Assembly: GCA_943367715.1 (NCBI GenBank)
Contig: CALRJY020000033.1
Location: 12,578 to 76,577, forward strand
Direction of reading: 5' to 3'
Length of the DNA stretch: 64,000 bases
DNA from: JAEYXS01 sp943367715
GTDB lineage: Bacteria; Verrucomicrobiota; Verrucomicrobiia; Limisphaerales; JAEYXS01
The notes under the pieces were generated by a model. It had not been told where the DNA came from. It worked only from the letters and a program-made list of their open reading frames with translations, and did no database searches. The translations under genes and the position numbers were made by a program. Positions 33,546 to 43,500 of this stretch are shown here, in pieces. Numbering within the stretch: position 1 is the first letter of the stretch; each line of letters begins with the position of its first letter.

Positions 33546-35311
33546 GGCTTCACCTCCACCCCGCATTCGAGCATCTCCGCACCGAAGTAAGGGTTACGCA
33601 AAGTCGGGTTCAGTTGCATCCAGTCCGCCGTGCGTGGAGCGCCCTCGAAAGCATCCTTCGTCATCGGACACCGGAAGACTTTCAACGCTTTGAAACTATC
33701 CTCCTGTCGGCGCAAGGCTTGCACCAGATCGACTACCGCAACACTGAACGGATGAAATGTTTTGCGCGCGGCCGTCAAATCAGCGGCATTTGCCAAATGA
33801 CCGCTCTTCTCAAGCGGATCAACCAGCTTGCGCCACGGGCTGTCACTGGCAAACGCTTTGACAAAAGCAGGCGTGGCCGTGCGGGTCTTGCCACCTTGTG
33901 TGTTGAATTCAGCCAGATTATCCGCGGCCAAAGCCGCGGTGATGGCATCGGCAAGTTTAAGATACTCAGCCACTGCGGCAGCTTGCTCCGTTGTCAAAGC
34001 AGGCAATGTGACCGGAACCGCATTGGTCGCGGCAGGTTTCGCTGTCGTTTCCTCATGAGCGTGAGCGGCAGAAGGGCTGGCACTCGCGTTAAGCTGCGCC
34101 TGCGCATCGATGAGCAGATTCCCTTGGGTTACGACAGCTTCACCTTCTTTGAGCCCTTCGAGGATTTCCCACACGCCATCGGCGGCGCGGCCCAGTTTCA
34201 CGCTGCGTTGCTCATAGGCATGGCTGCCTTTATCCACGTAGAGCAACGCCTTGCCGCTCTCGGCCATGAGAATGGCGGAGCGTGGCACGACGAGGGCGGG
34301 AGCCGACTCCACCTTCACGCGGGCTTCCGCATAGAGACGGTGCGAAAGCTCCCGCCGCTTCACGCCATCCGCTTCGATAACCGGGTTGGGTATCTCCACC
34401 CGCACTTTCGCACTGCGCGTCATCATGTTCAGATTCGGATCGATGAAGGTGATGGCCGCCTTGAAGACCTTGTTCGGCACGGAAGGAGTGGTGATCTCCA
34501 CTTCCTGCCCGATCTTCAACCACGCAAGGTCCTGTTCATAAGCATCGAACTGCAGCCACATCTTCGAGAAATCGGCCAACTCAAAGAGCGCCTCTCCTTC
34601 CGCGACCGATTGACCTGCATACACCTTGCGCGCCACCACCGTGCCCGTCATCGGCGAGACGATTTCCGTGTGCAGGTCCTCGCTCTTTTTCTCCGCCAGC
34701 GAGGTGATTTGTTTCTCGCTCAGGCCATATTGCGTCAGGCGAGATTGGGCGATGGTGAGCAGTCGCTTGGTATCTTCACCTTGGCCCACGTTGCGGGCGA
34801 GTCCGGCATACTCGCGCTCTGCGGCTAGCAGCATCGGGCTATACAACTTGGCGAGCGGCTGCCCCTCTGCGACTTCAGCGCCGACATAGTTCACGAAGAG
34901 CTCATCGATGCGCCCTTTCACATAGGCAGAAAGAATGCGATGGCGTGAATCATCATCGTCAATGGTCCCGGCGAAACGGAACGAGCGAGTCAATGGTTGC
35001 CTGGCTGCCGGAGTCGTTTGAACGTTTATGACTTGGATGGAATTGGAACCGAGCACTACCACGCCACCCACGGACTCGATGCCTTTTTCACCTTCATAGA
35101 CCGGCGTGAGTTCCATGCCGCATATGGTGCATTTGCCAGGCTTGTCTGACTTGATCCAAGGGTGCATCGCGCTCTGGTAAAACTTCACCTTGCGCCCGGA
35201 AGAATCGCCTGCGCTCACACCTCCGGCATGCTTGTGCGTGGCGTAGTAGTAGCCGCCAAACGCCGCGCCCGCGATCGCCAGCACAACCAAAATGAAAGGG
35301 ATGGGTTTCAT
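33542..35311 (-). CDS. CusB-type periplasmic adaptor with two extra metal-binding domains
   Basis: 589 residues, longer than typical CusB (about 400). It has an N-terminal membrane anchor, then a heavy-metal binding domain with YQSAMHPWIKSDKPGKC and ICGMELTPVYEG (Met49, His50, Cys61, Cys64, Met66), and the membrane-fusion core (beta-barrel and lipoyl parts TEIVSPMTGTVVARKVYAGQ, GEALFELADFSKMWLQFDA). A Pro/Ala/His linker (SAAHAHEETTAKPAATNAVP) follows, and finally a DUF3347-like C-terminal domain ending NPYFGAEMLECG. DUF3347 occurs with copper proteins. The gene begins 10 bp after the TolC stop and its end overlaps the pump start, so the three are one operon. Confidence 0.9.
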   Translation of the reverse strand: MKPIPFILVVLAIAGAAFGGYYYATHKHAGGVSAGDSSGRKVKFYQSAMHPWIKSDKPGKCTICGMELTPVYEGEKGIESVGGVVVLGSNSIQVINVQTTPAARQPLTRSFRFAGTIDDDDSRHRILSAYVKGRIDELFVNYVGAEVAEGQPLAKLYSPMLLAAEREYAGLARNVGQGEDTKRLLTIAQSRLTQYGLSEKQITSLAEKKSEDLHTEIVSPMTGTVVARKVYAGQSVAEGEALFELADFSKMWLQFDAYEQDLAWLKIGQEVEITTPSVPNKVFKAAITFIDPNLNMMTRSAKVRVEIPNPVIEADGVKRRELSHRLYAEARVKVESAPALVVPRSAILMAESGKALLYVDKGSHAYEQRSVKLGRAADGVWEILEGLKEGEAVVTQGNLLIDAQAQLNASASPSAAHAHEETTAKPAATNAVPVTLPALTTEQAAAVAEYLKLADAITAALAADNLAEFNTQGGKTRTATPAFVKAFASDSPWRKLVDPLEKSGHLANAADLTAARKTFHPFSVAVVDLVQALRRQEDSFKALKVFRCPMTKDAFEGAPRTADWMQLNPTLRNPYFGAEMLECGVEVKP

Positions 35312-35321
35312 GCTAATAAAA

Positions 35322-36680
35322 TCAATTCTTTGGTTTCACTTCGGGCTGCGCGGCGGGCGAGGCCCCGATCATCTCGAGCGCTTCAAAATCTCCCAAGCCG
35401 CAGCAGAGGATCATTTCCGCCATGGCTTCATACTGTGTAGCAATGGCTTTCGCCCGCTTGAGTTCGGCCTCCAACAACAGGCGTCGGGTATCGAGCAGAT
35501 CGCGCAACGGACCTGAATTTGCCTGCCAGGTGGCATGCATGCTCTCGATCATCAGCCGGGTGCGCGGGAGGATGTTGTCCTGATATAGCAGGGCTTCGCG
35601 GCGGGCGGCATCGATCTTCACGGTCAGCGCGTGGATTTCCCGCCGGAGACCGAGTTCCTTGTCGCTCACGTCCTTTTCCAGCGCTTGTTTTTTCGTTTCC
35701 TCGCGGACGACCTCCTGCCGGTAGCGTTCGCGGTTGAACCACGGCAACGAGAGGGACAGCATGACTTCGCCAGAACGGAACTCGCCCGTGCCGGTGTAGT
35801 TACGTCCTTGCACACCCACGCCCAGATCAGGACGCCGGCGCAATTTGGCCAAGGCGATCTCCTCATCAGCCACGCCCAGTTGCTCGCGCATGATCCGCAA
35901 TTGCGGCTCATTCCTCACCGCGAGTTGGGCCAGACGTTCATTGTAAACGATCGGACTGGCGAGTGCGGGCAGCTTTAGTTCAGGCCACGCATTGGTCAGG
36001 GGCAGATTCAGAAAACGGTTCAGCGCAAACCATGAGTTAGTCAGCGTCTGCTCGTCGGTCTTCAGCTCTTCGCGGCGCTTCGCCAGTTCGTTTTGCACAC
36101 GCAGGACATCGGCCTGCATCGCATTGCCAAAGCCATATTGGGCCTCGACGGATTGCTCCAAAGACTTGAGCCACTTGATGTCTTCCATTGCTGCCTGGAC
36201 AGCGCGACTGACGTAAGCCGTTTCAAAAAGAACCTTCGCGAGATCGCGCCGCAGAATCTGAAAGACCGCTTCCTGCTCCGCCTCGCCCACGGCGATGCCG
36301 GCCTGAGCAGCCCGCTTTTCCTGCTTCTCTTTGCCAAAAACCGGCAGCTTTTGCTCCACGCCATAAAAGAAATCGCCATCATCCGCGCGTCTCGCTTTGC
36401 TGGCCGCCATGCCGCCGGCGGTAAAGGTGGGGTCCGTCCAGGAACGCACAGACGCGGCATTCGCCTGCGTCGATTCGATCCGCTTACCCGACGCTTGCAG
36501 AGCCGGGTGGTTCGTGCGCATCTGCTCGGCCAGGCTGGTCAGATATGCCGATGTAAGCTCAATCGCGTTAACGGCAGGGGCGGACGAAGACACGATGTCC
36601 GCTGCATAGATGCCGTGGCACCAGGCAGCCATGGCCGCCATGAGCAGAGAGACTTTCAAAATAGATTTCGAGCGTTGCAT
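35322..36680 (-). CDS. TolC-family outer-membrane efflux protein
   Basis: 452 residues from the ATG at 36680, which follows a good ribosome-binding site (GGAGGAAT). A signal peptide (ILKVSLLMAAMAAWCHGIYA) is followed by two repeated helical halves with long coiled coils, for example YGFGNAMQADVLRVQNELAK and QRMLIESMHATWQ-like helices, and strand segments ELRLPALASPIV and VGVQGRNYTGTGE. This fits an outer-membrane channel that docks with the adaptor. It is the first gene of the trio; a 156-bp gap separates it from the upstream small protein gene. Confidence 0.92.
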   Translation of the reverse strand: MQRSKSILKVSLLMAAMAAWCHGIYAADIVSSSAPAVNAIELTSAYLTSLAEQMRTNHPALQASGKRIESTQANAASVRSWTDPTFTAGGMAASKARRADDGDFFYGVEQKLPVFGKEKQEKRAAQAGIAVGEAEQEAVFQILRRDLAKVLFETAYVSRAVQAAMEDIKWLKSLEQSVEAQYGFGNAMQADVLRVQNELAKRREELKTDEQTLTNSWFALNRFLNLPLTNAWPELKLPALASPIVYNERLAQLAVRNEPQLRIMREQLGVADEEIALAKLRRRPDLGVGVQGRNYTGTGEFRSGEVMLSLSLPWFNRERYRQEVVREETKKQALEKDVSDKELGLRREIHALTVKIDAARREALLYQDNILPRTRLMIESMHATWQANSGPLRDLLDTRRLLLEAELKRAKAIATQYEAMAEMILCCGLGDFEALEMIGASPAAQPEVKPKN

Positions 36681-36836
36681 GAGATTCCTCCTGACACTTC
36701 ACCCGGTCAGGACAGGTTTGTTTTGGGATCAAGGACGGATGGATAAATGATCCATCATGCCTAATGCCACGCGATAGCCGCTGTGGCTGCGAATAGGGGC
36801 GCGGCGTGAAGACACTTCACGTGCGCAGGAAGGAAT

Positions 36837-37184
36837 CTAGATCAGAAGTGTGCAGTTCCAGCGGTAGAGCGGAACTGAAGAGGCAGAAAAATCAGCGGTG
36901 TGAACCGGCGCCGGGACTTGGGTCGGATGCGATGGACTTCTCAACAGCATCAGAGCCGCATCCAAAGCCGCGACCATTTGCTGTTCGTTCACTCGCGTCG
37001 AAGGAACGGGTGCGGCGGGATTATTGGAAGTCGGCGCGGGAGCCGGAGCCACACAGCAACTCACCCTCTGGCACGAACACGTATCGCAAGCGTCCGCCAG
37101 CCGCTGGGGACCAGACGGCATCGCGCTCGTCCACTGGCCGAGGACCAGTAACATGCTGAAAACTATGGCAAATGCGCGACGCAT
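36837..37184 (-). CDS. Small Cys-containing exported protein upstream of efflux genes
   Basis: 115 residues with a signal sequence (AFAIVFSMLLVLGQWTSAM) and a Cys-rich stretch DACDTCSCQRVSCCVAPAPA. The middle is Pro/Ala-rich and low in complexity, and the end (SVPLYRWNCTLLI) is hydrophobic with an aromatic, beta-like finish. I recognise no family. The clustered Cys and the position at the head of the metal-efflux genes suggest a metal-binding or sensing role, but there is no direct proof. It diverges from aroB. Confidence 0.55.
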   Translation of the reverse strand: MRRAFAIVFSMLLVLGQWTSAMPSGPQRLADACDTCSCQRVSCCVAPAPAPTSNNPAAPVPSTRVNEQQMVAALDAALMLLRSPSHPTQVPAPVHTADFSASSVPLYRWNCTLLI

Positions 37185-37369
37185 ATCTCTCTATGACTAC
37201 TTATACACCGGAACCGTGCTTTTTGCTCAAACTTAATTTCCGGGCATCCCGTTATCTGTCTTTATAGACGTTCCAGCCCCTAAAGCATTACACGGATTGT
37301 TGCTTGCTCTCCACAAGTTGTTGTTCTCGCAGCCTTTACTCCATGCCGCCATTCCTTATGCTCCACGTC

Positions 37370-38461
37370 ATGCGTATGGTTCACGTTGCCTTGGGCAACC
37401 GGAGTTATGACATCCTGATAGGCCGCAACCTGCTCGCCCGCCTTGGTCGCGAGTGCGGGAAGCTTGGGTTAGGCAAGCGTTGCGCCGTCATCGCGGACAG
37501 CAACACCGCCCCGCTTTTTGCGGATACGGCCATGAAATCCCTCGCAGCGGCAGGTTTTGAGCCGGTGCTCATCACCATGCCGGCCGGTGAGCAATCCAAG
37601 AACCTCAAAGTCGTCGAGCAATGCTACGCCCAACTCGCCGCCCATCGGCTGGAGCGGAAGTCCTTTATCGTCGCACTCGGTGGTGGTGTCGTCGGTGATC
37701 TGGCTGGTTTCGTGGCCGCCACTTATCTGCGCGGGATGGCCTTTGTGCAGGTGCCCACCACCTTACTCGCGCAGGTGGACAGCTCTGTGGGTGGCAAGAC
37801 GGGCGTGAATTTGAAATCCGGCAAGAATCTCGTCGGCGCGTTCCATCAGCCGAAGTTGGTGCTGTGCGATCAAGATAGCTTGCAGTCGTTGCCCGAACGA
37901 GAGCTCAAGGCTGGGCTCGCGGAGATCATCAAATACGGTATCATCTATGACGCCAAGTTCTTCGCCCGTTTAGAGAAGGACCTGCCTAAGCTCTTGCAAC
38001 GGGATAGCGCCGCCCTCACGCATGCCGTCGCCCGCTCCTGTGAAGTGAAGGCCGAGGTGGTGAGCCAGGATGAAACGGAGACTGGTCTGCGCGCCATCCT
38101 GAACTTCGGTCACACCATCGGCCACGGTCTCGAAGCGATTTCCTCCTACGGCAAGTACCTTCACGGTGAAGCCATCTCCATCGGCCAAGTCGCTGCCGCC
38201 CATCTCTCAGCCCATCTGAGCGGGCTAAGCGTCCCCGAGGTGGAGCGCATCGCCACGCTGTTCTCGCGCTCCGGCTTGCCCATCTCGGTGAAGCTGACGG
38301 CCGCGCAGCGCAAAGCTCTCTTCGCCGCGATGCGCCTGGACAAGAAGGTCAGCGGTGGTGAGATCAAATTTGTTCTGGCCAAAAAGATCGGCGAGATCGT
38401 CTGGGGCCAACAAGTATCTGATGCGACCATTAACGAAGTGCTGGATGAGATCGCCGATTAA
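37370..38461 (+). CDS. aroB: 3-dehydroquinate synthase
   Basis: 363 residues from the ATG at 37370; another ATG two codons on (37376) is equally possible, while the TTG/ATG codons earlier are not needed for the fold. The NAD-binding region IVALGGGVVGDLAGFVAATY, the TTLLAQVDSSVGGKTGVN loop and NFGHTIGHGLEA with its metal-binding His residues are all present. The enzyme converts DAHP to 3-dehydroquinate, the second step of the shikimate pathway to aromatic amino acids, with NAD+ and a divalent metal. The 38479 gene follows 17 bp later. Confidence 0.97.
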   Translation: MRMVHVALGNRSYDILIGRNLLARLGRECGKLGLGKRCAVIADSNTAPLFADTAMKSLAAAGFEPVLITMPAGEQSKNLKVVEQCYAQLAAHRLERKSFIVALGGGVVGDLAGFVAATYLRGMAFVQVPTTLLAQVDSSVGGKTGVNLKSGKNLVGAFHQPKLVLCDQDSLQSLPERELKAGLAEIIKYGIIYDAKFFARLEKDLPKLLQRDSAALTHAVARSCEVKAEVVSQDETETGLRAILNFGHTIGHGLEAISSYGKYLHGEAISIGQVAAAHLSAHLSGLSVPEVERIATLFSRSGLPISVKLTAAQRKALFAAMRLDKKVSGGEIKFVLAKKIGEIVWGQQVSDATINEVLDEIAD

Positions 38462-38478
38462 CCTCTCCTCATAAACTT

Positions 38479-39072
38479 ATGTCTGCTGTCAGCGAAACCA
38501 TCGTCCGCGAGTATTTCGAGCTCCACGGTTTCTTCGTCCGCCAGCAGCGCAAGTATGTGGCACCCTCCAAGCGCGAGGATGATGACATCGATTTCTTCGT
38601 CATGAACCCGCGCTACGAGATCTCCACGGAGCCGTTGCCGTTCATCTTGGGTTCACGTGATTTGCCGAGCATCTCACGGGCGGTGGTCGTGGTGAAGGGT
38701 TGGCATACGGAAACCTTTAGCCCTGCTGTGCTGGCGCATGCACCGGAAATCTTCCGCTTCGTACAGCCAGAGGTCTTCAAGCAGGCGGAGAAAGCCATTG
38801 GTGAAGGCGGGCCGGTGACCAAAATACTCGTAGTACCCGCCCTGCCACATAGCGTAGAAGCGCGGGACCAGAGCATTGAATTGCTGCGGGTAAAAGGCAT
38901 CGACGCCGTCATCCCCTTCCAGAGCATGCTTGGCGACTTGGTGGAGCACACCGAGACGAACCGCAACTATCAGAAGTCCGATCTGCTGCAGATGATCCGT
39001 ATCCTGAAGAACTACGATTTCTTCAAAGAACCGCAAATGGAGCTGTTCAAGACGAAGCGGAAGAAGCGGTGA
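38479..39072 (+). CDS. Conserved-looking hypothetical protein downstream of aroB
   Basis: 197 residues, soluble, no signal. The sequence starts MSAVSETIVREYFELHGFFV and has an acidic cluster REDDDIDFFVMNP that could be a nuclease-like or metal-binding site, then VVVVKGWHTETFSP and PVTKILVVPALP with an ARDQSIELLRVKGIDAVIPF strand-helix. The order D..x..DFFVMNP followed by VVVVKGW resembles the beginning of restriction-endonuclease-like folds (acidic pair then a V-V-K strand), but the match is weak. It sits 17 bp after aroB in the same direction, so it is probably co-transcribed. The C-terminus is basic (KTKRKKR). Confidence 0.75.
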   Translation: MSAVSETIVREYFELHGFFVRQQRKYVAPSKREDDDIDFFVMNPRYEISTEPLPFILGSRDLPSISRAVVVVKGWHTETFSPAVLAHAPEIFRFVQPEVFKQAEKAIGEGGPVTKILVVPALPHSVEARDQSIELLRVKGIDAVIPFQSMLGDLVEHTETNRNYQKSDLLQMIRILKNYDFFKEPQMELFKTKRKKR

Positions 39073-39087
39073 GACGTTGCCTCGGCT

Positions 39088-39789
39088 TCAACGAGGCTGG
39101 AGTTTCAGCCAAGGAGGGGCGGCATAACGTCCTTCATCCATTAACTTCAAAAGCTCTTCTTTCCAGCCAATGCGGGCCAACGAACGCAATCCGGCAGGCA
39201 AATCTGCCAGCGTCCGAGGTGCGATCGGGATCTCTTCCACTGCGTGTGTCGCCTCAAAGCGCCGTCGCATCTCCGGCAACGTTGAACCGCTCGCCACATC
39301 ATGGTTCTCCAGCAACACAAACGCTTTGCGCAAATCCGGGCAGCGTTGAAAATCCAGCAGTTCCAGTTCCGCGCCTTCGACATCTAGGATGACTGCCGGG
39401 CGAACGGCCTTCGCGAGACGTTCTTGCAGAAGAGCCGGAGTCAGTTCCTCCGCGAGCTGTAACTGGCTGCCGATGTGATTCTTCGCTGCCAGCAATTTCA
39501 CCAATTTGCGCCCCTCGGCGAACATCTCATAAGCGGCCACGATGGCTTGAGGACAGCGCAAGGCCATGCCTACTGCATAGTAACCTTCGGCCGCACCGGC
39601 GTTGATGATTACATCCGGCTGCCAGCGGATGAGCTCCTCCACCGCCGGATTCAGTTCCAATTCGTAGGTCCCCAGCAATTTGGGCCACAGCGCACTGCCC
39701 ACGCAGGCGCGGATATAGCGCATGCCTTGAAACGGCCCTTGAGGCACGCGGTTGCCAAACGTCCATTGATAAAGGCGCGGATAGCTCAT
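39088..39789 (-). CDS. FkbM-like SAM-dependent methyltransferase
   Basis: 233 residues. The Rossmann-type start DVIINAGAAEGYYAVGMALR (about 59-78) holds the SAM-binding Gly region, then AAYEMFAEGRKLVKLLAAKN, and the later strand AVILDVEGAELELLDF with the DVEGAE motif characteristic of FkbM-type methyltransferases. LLENHD and a Pro-rich C-terminal end follow. FkbM enzymes methylate hydroxyl groups of sugars or polyketides; the acceptor is unknown here. The gene faces the 38479 gene tail to tail and diverges from trpG. Confidence 0.8.
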   Translation of the reverse strand: MSYPRLYQWTFGNRVPQGPFQGMRYIRACVGSALWPKLLGTYELELNPAVEELIRWQPDVIINAGAAEGYYAVGMALRCPQAIVAAYEMFAEGRKLVKLLAAKNHIGSQLQLAEELTPALLQERLAKAVRPAVILDVEGAELELLDFQRCPDLRKAFVLLENHDVASGSTLPEMRRRFEATHAVEEIPIAPRTLADLPAGLRSLARIGWKEELLKLMDEGRYAAPPWLKLQPR

Positions 39790-39910
39790 GGTGGAACCAG
39801 GCGAGTGTTGGCGGAATGTTTGCGGTTGCCAACCGTAATCCCACCTCTTCGATAGGCTTCAACTTTCAGTTTCCAAAATGCCAATCCCGCGTTAGGTTCC
39901 GCGGACTGAT

Positions 39911-40477
39911 ATGGTGCTGGTCATAGATAACTACGATTCGTTCACGTTCAACCTGGTGCAATACCTGGGCGAGATGAACGTGGATTTACAGGTCCATCGC
40001 AACGACCAGATCACGCTGGACCAGATCCGCGAGTTGAAGCCCGAGCGCATCCTGATTTCACCTGGCCCTTGCTCCCCGCGCGAAGCCGGTCTCTCGAACG
40101 AGATCATCAAGACCTTCGCCGGCGAGATACCTTTATTCGGAGTCTGCCTGGGTCACCAATGCATCGGCCATTCCTTCGGCGGCGAAGTGGTGGTGAACAA
40201 CCGGATGATGCACGGCAAGGTTTCGCCCATCAAACACAACGGCAAAGACCTCTTCGAGGGCATGCCGAATCCGTTCAACGCCACGCGCTACCACTCCCTC
40301 GTCATCAAGCGCGATACCATGCCGGATTGCCTCGAGATCACGGCCGAGACGGCGGAAGGTGAGATCATGGGTGTGAAGCACAAGACGCTGCCGGTCTGGG
40401 GCGTGCAATTCCATCCGGAGAGCATCCTGACCGAGAGCGGCCGGACGATCCTCAAGAATTTCCTGAAGCTGAAATAA
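39911..40477 (+). CDS. trpG: Anthranilate/aminodeoxychorismate synthase glutamine amidotransferase subunit
   Basis: 188 residues, the normal length for TrpG/PabA. NYDSFTFNLVQYLGE starts the class I amidotransferase, Cys79 lies in the GVCLGHQCIGHSFGG nucleophile elbow, and His168 and Glu170 in VQFHPESILTE complete the triad. The subunit releases ammonia from glutamine for the TrpE or PabB partner, giving anthranilate or aminodeoxychorismate; many bacteria use one subunit for both. TrpE/PabB is not in this window; trpD is 15 kb away. It is monocistronic, 61 bp before the large heme protein gene. Confidence 0.96.
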   Translation: MVLVIDNYDSFTFNLVQYLGEMNVDLQVHRNDQITLDQIRELKPERILISPGPCSPREAGLSNEIIKTFAGEIPLFGVCLGHQCIGHSFGGEVVVNNRMMHGKVSPIKHNGKDLFEGMPNPFNATRYHSLVIKRDTMPDCLEITAETAEGEIMGVKHKTLPVWGVQFHPESILTESGRTILKNFLKLK

Positions 40478-40538
40478 TTGCCGGTTGGGCTCAACCTGCA
40501 TTTGCCTTCTTTTCGCCAGTCATTAATCTGGTGCGCAT

Positions 40539-43500
40539 ATGTTCCCAGCCCGTATGCGCCTGACCGCTTTGTCGTGGACGTGTTTCCTCGTTCTGGCCAC
40601 TTCCGTTTCCGCCGCGGAAGATCCCTTCGCCACCGGTGTCCGCACCACGGAGCCGCTGACTCCAGAGCAGCAGCTCAAGACCTTTCACCTGCCGCCCGGA
40701 TTTGAGATGCAGCTCGTCACCACCGAGCCGCACATCAACAAACCGATGAATATGGCGTTTGATGCCTTGGGCCGTCTCTGGGTAACGACAAGCATCGAGT
40801 ATCCTTTCGCTTCCACGAATGCCGCTCCGCGTGATCGTGTGATGATCTTTGAGGACTTCGCGCCTGATGGCAAAGCGCGCAAAATCACGGAATTCGCTAA
40901 GGGATTGAACATTCCCACCGGTGTGTATCCGTTCCGTTCTCCTTCATCTGTGAAGCCCTCTAAGCTGTCTTGGAAATGTGTGGTGTGGTCCATTCCGAAC
41001 ATCTGGCTCATGGAAGATACCGATGACGACGGCAAGGCAGACAAGCAGGAGATGCTCTTCGGCCCTTTTGATTACACGCGCGATACACATGGCAACCAGT
41101 CCAGCTATCGCCGCGGGTTCGATGGCTGGCTCTACGCCACGCATGGTTTCAACAACAACTCCAAAGTGCGGGGCAAAGACGGGCACGAGGTCGAGATGTC
41201 CTCGGGCAATACCTATCGCATGCGGCTGGATGGTTCCCGCTTGGAGCATCACACGTGGGGCCAAGTGAATCCCTTCGGCCTGTGCTTTGATCCGCAGGGA
41301 AACCTGTATTCAGCAGACTGCCACAGTTCTCCGATATATCAGCTTTTGCGCGGTGCATATTATCCCAGCTTTGGCAAACCACATGATGGGCTCGGCTTCG
41401 CCCCGTTGACCATCCAGCACAGTCACGGCAGCACGGCCATCTGTGGCATCCAGATGATCACCGATCCATCCTGGCCCAAGGAGCTTCAAGGCAATCTGAT
41501 AATCGGTAATGTGATGACCAGCCGCATCAATCGTGACCGCGTGGAATGGCTGGGCTCCACTTCCAAGGGCCATGAGCAGCCGGATTTCCTGCGCACGGAT
41601 GATCCGTGGTTCCGCCCGGTGGATATGCAGATCGGGCCGGATGGTGCTATCTACGTGGCGGACTTCTACAATCGTATCATCGGCCACTACGAGGTGCCCT
41701 TGCTGCATCCGGGCCGTGACCGTGAACGCGGACGCATCTGGCGCATCGTCTATCGCGGTGAAGATGGCAAGGCGGTGTTGCCTGCCACCAAATTGCCGGA
41801 GGACCTGAAAGGATTGGTGGCAGAAATGGGTTCACCGAACATGACGCGCCGGATGCTCGCGATGAACACCATCGCCGATGTGCATGGAAAAGCATTTGCG
41901 AAGCTGTCGTTGAAAGCACCTTGGCTGGAGAAAGCAGGTAAGGCGAGCTTGGCACAAGATGCCGCGGCGTATGAGCAATCAGGGGAAGCGTTTCGTTACG
42001 TTCATTCGCTGTGGTTGCGTGAGCGTCTAAATGTGCTGACGGACAAGGAGCTGGAGCTGGCCGTGCAGTCACCCTTATCCGTGGGCCGCGTGCATGCTTT
42101 GCGGATCATCGCTGATCGTGGGCTGAAATCGCAAAGCACACCGGGCGTACCTGCATTAAGCCAATCGCTGCAAAAAATTCTTATCCGTGCCCTGCAAGAC
42201 AAAGCGCCATTGGTGCAGCGAACAGCCGCCGAGGCCCTGACCCAGCAAATGAAAGTGGAGGCGGTGAAACCACTGCTTGATCTCCTCGCCAAGGTACCGA
42301 CTGAAGACACACATCTGAAACACATGGCGCGGATGGCTCTGCGCCATCAGGTAAGCGGCCCAGGCGCGGCCTCACTTAAATTCGCTGGCACCTTCTCTAA
42401 AAGTGAACTGGCTATCTTGATGGAGATCGCCCTTGGATTGAAGACAGAGGCTGCGGCAGAATTCCAACTGCGGCATCAGGACGCTGTCAGTGCGGATGCA
42501 GATCTGCGCACGCGCGTCCTGCAACACGTCGCCCGTTATGCGCCCGTCGCTGCGCTGGATACGTTGGCTGAAACGGTGCTTCGGCAACGGGACAATGACC
42601 TGGATGCGCAACTGGCTCTCTTTCAGACCGTGCAGCAGGGCTTCAATCAGCGGGGACAGAAACTGACGCCGAAAATGCAAACATGGGGCAGCACTTTGGC
42701 GCCGCGCTTGCTCGCCGCCGCAAAAGAACTGGGTGGCTGGGGCAATATGCCGGTGGACGGCATTAGCAATACCAAGAACCCTTGGACCTTGCAGGAGCGC
42801 AAGCTGGCGGATGGCGTGGCGGTCCAGTTGATCTCCAGCCATCCGGTTGGTGAACAGCTAGCCGGTGTGTTGCGCTCCGGTTCCTTTGAAATGCCGGACA
42901 AGTTGAGCTTTTATCTGTGTGGTCATGATGGCTTTCCGCAGACCAATCTCTTGAAAAAGAATTTTGTCCGGCTGCGTGAAACAGGCAGCAACGACCTGCT
43001 GTTCGAAGTGTCTCCGCCGCGCAATGATGTTCCCAAAAAGATCACTTGGAACCTCGCCGCACATAAGGGCAAGCGGGGTTATCTGGAAGTCGTGGATGCC
43101 AATACGGAACGAGCCTACGCGTGGTTGGCGTTCGGAAAGTTTGAGCCCGCCTTGCCCCAATTGGCCACGGTGGATCCAAGCCTCGCGCCGAAATTTCAGA
43201 AAGCAGCAGCGGAACTGGCCCAGAGCATGACACTGAAAGACCTGCTGCCGTCTTTGGTCGCGGTCTTGCGAGGATCGGACACGGACTATTCCTCCCGCCC
43301 TGCAGTGGCCGCCGCAGTCGCGAGTTTGCAATCGGACAGCCTGATGTCCTCACTGGTGGGGACATTGAGCGATCCTTCCGTGCCGGAAGAGACGAAGCAG
43401 TCACTGGCCGCTGCCTTTTCGATGGACAAAGTCAAGGCGCGTGAGGCCATTGCCAAGAACCTGCAAATCGTGCCGATACGCGTGTTGAACAAACTGGTGC

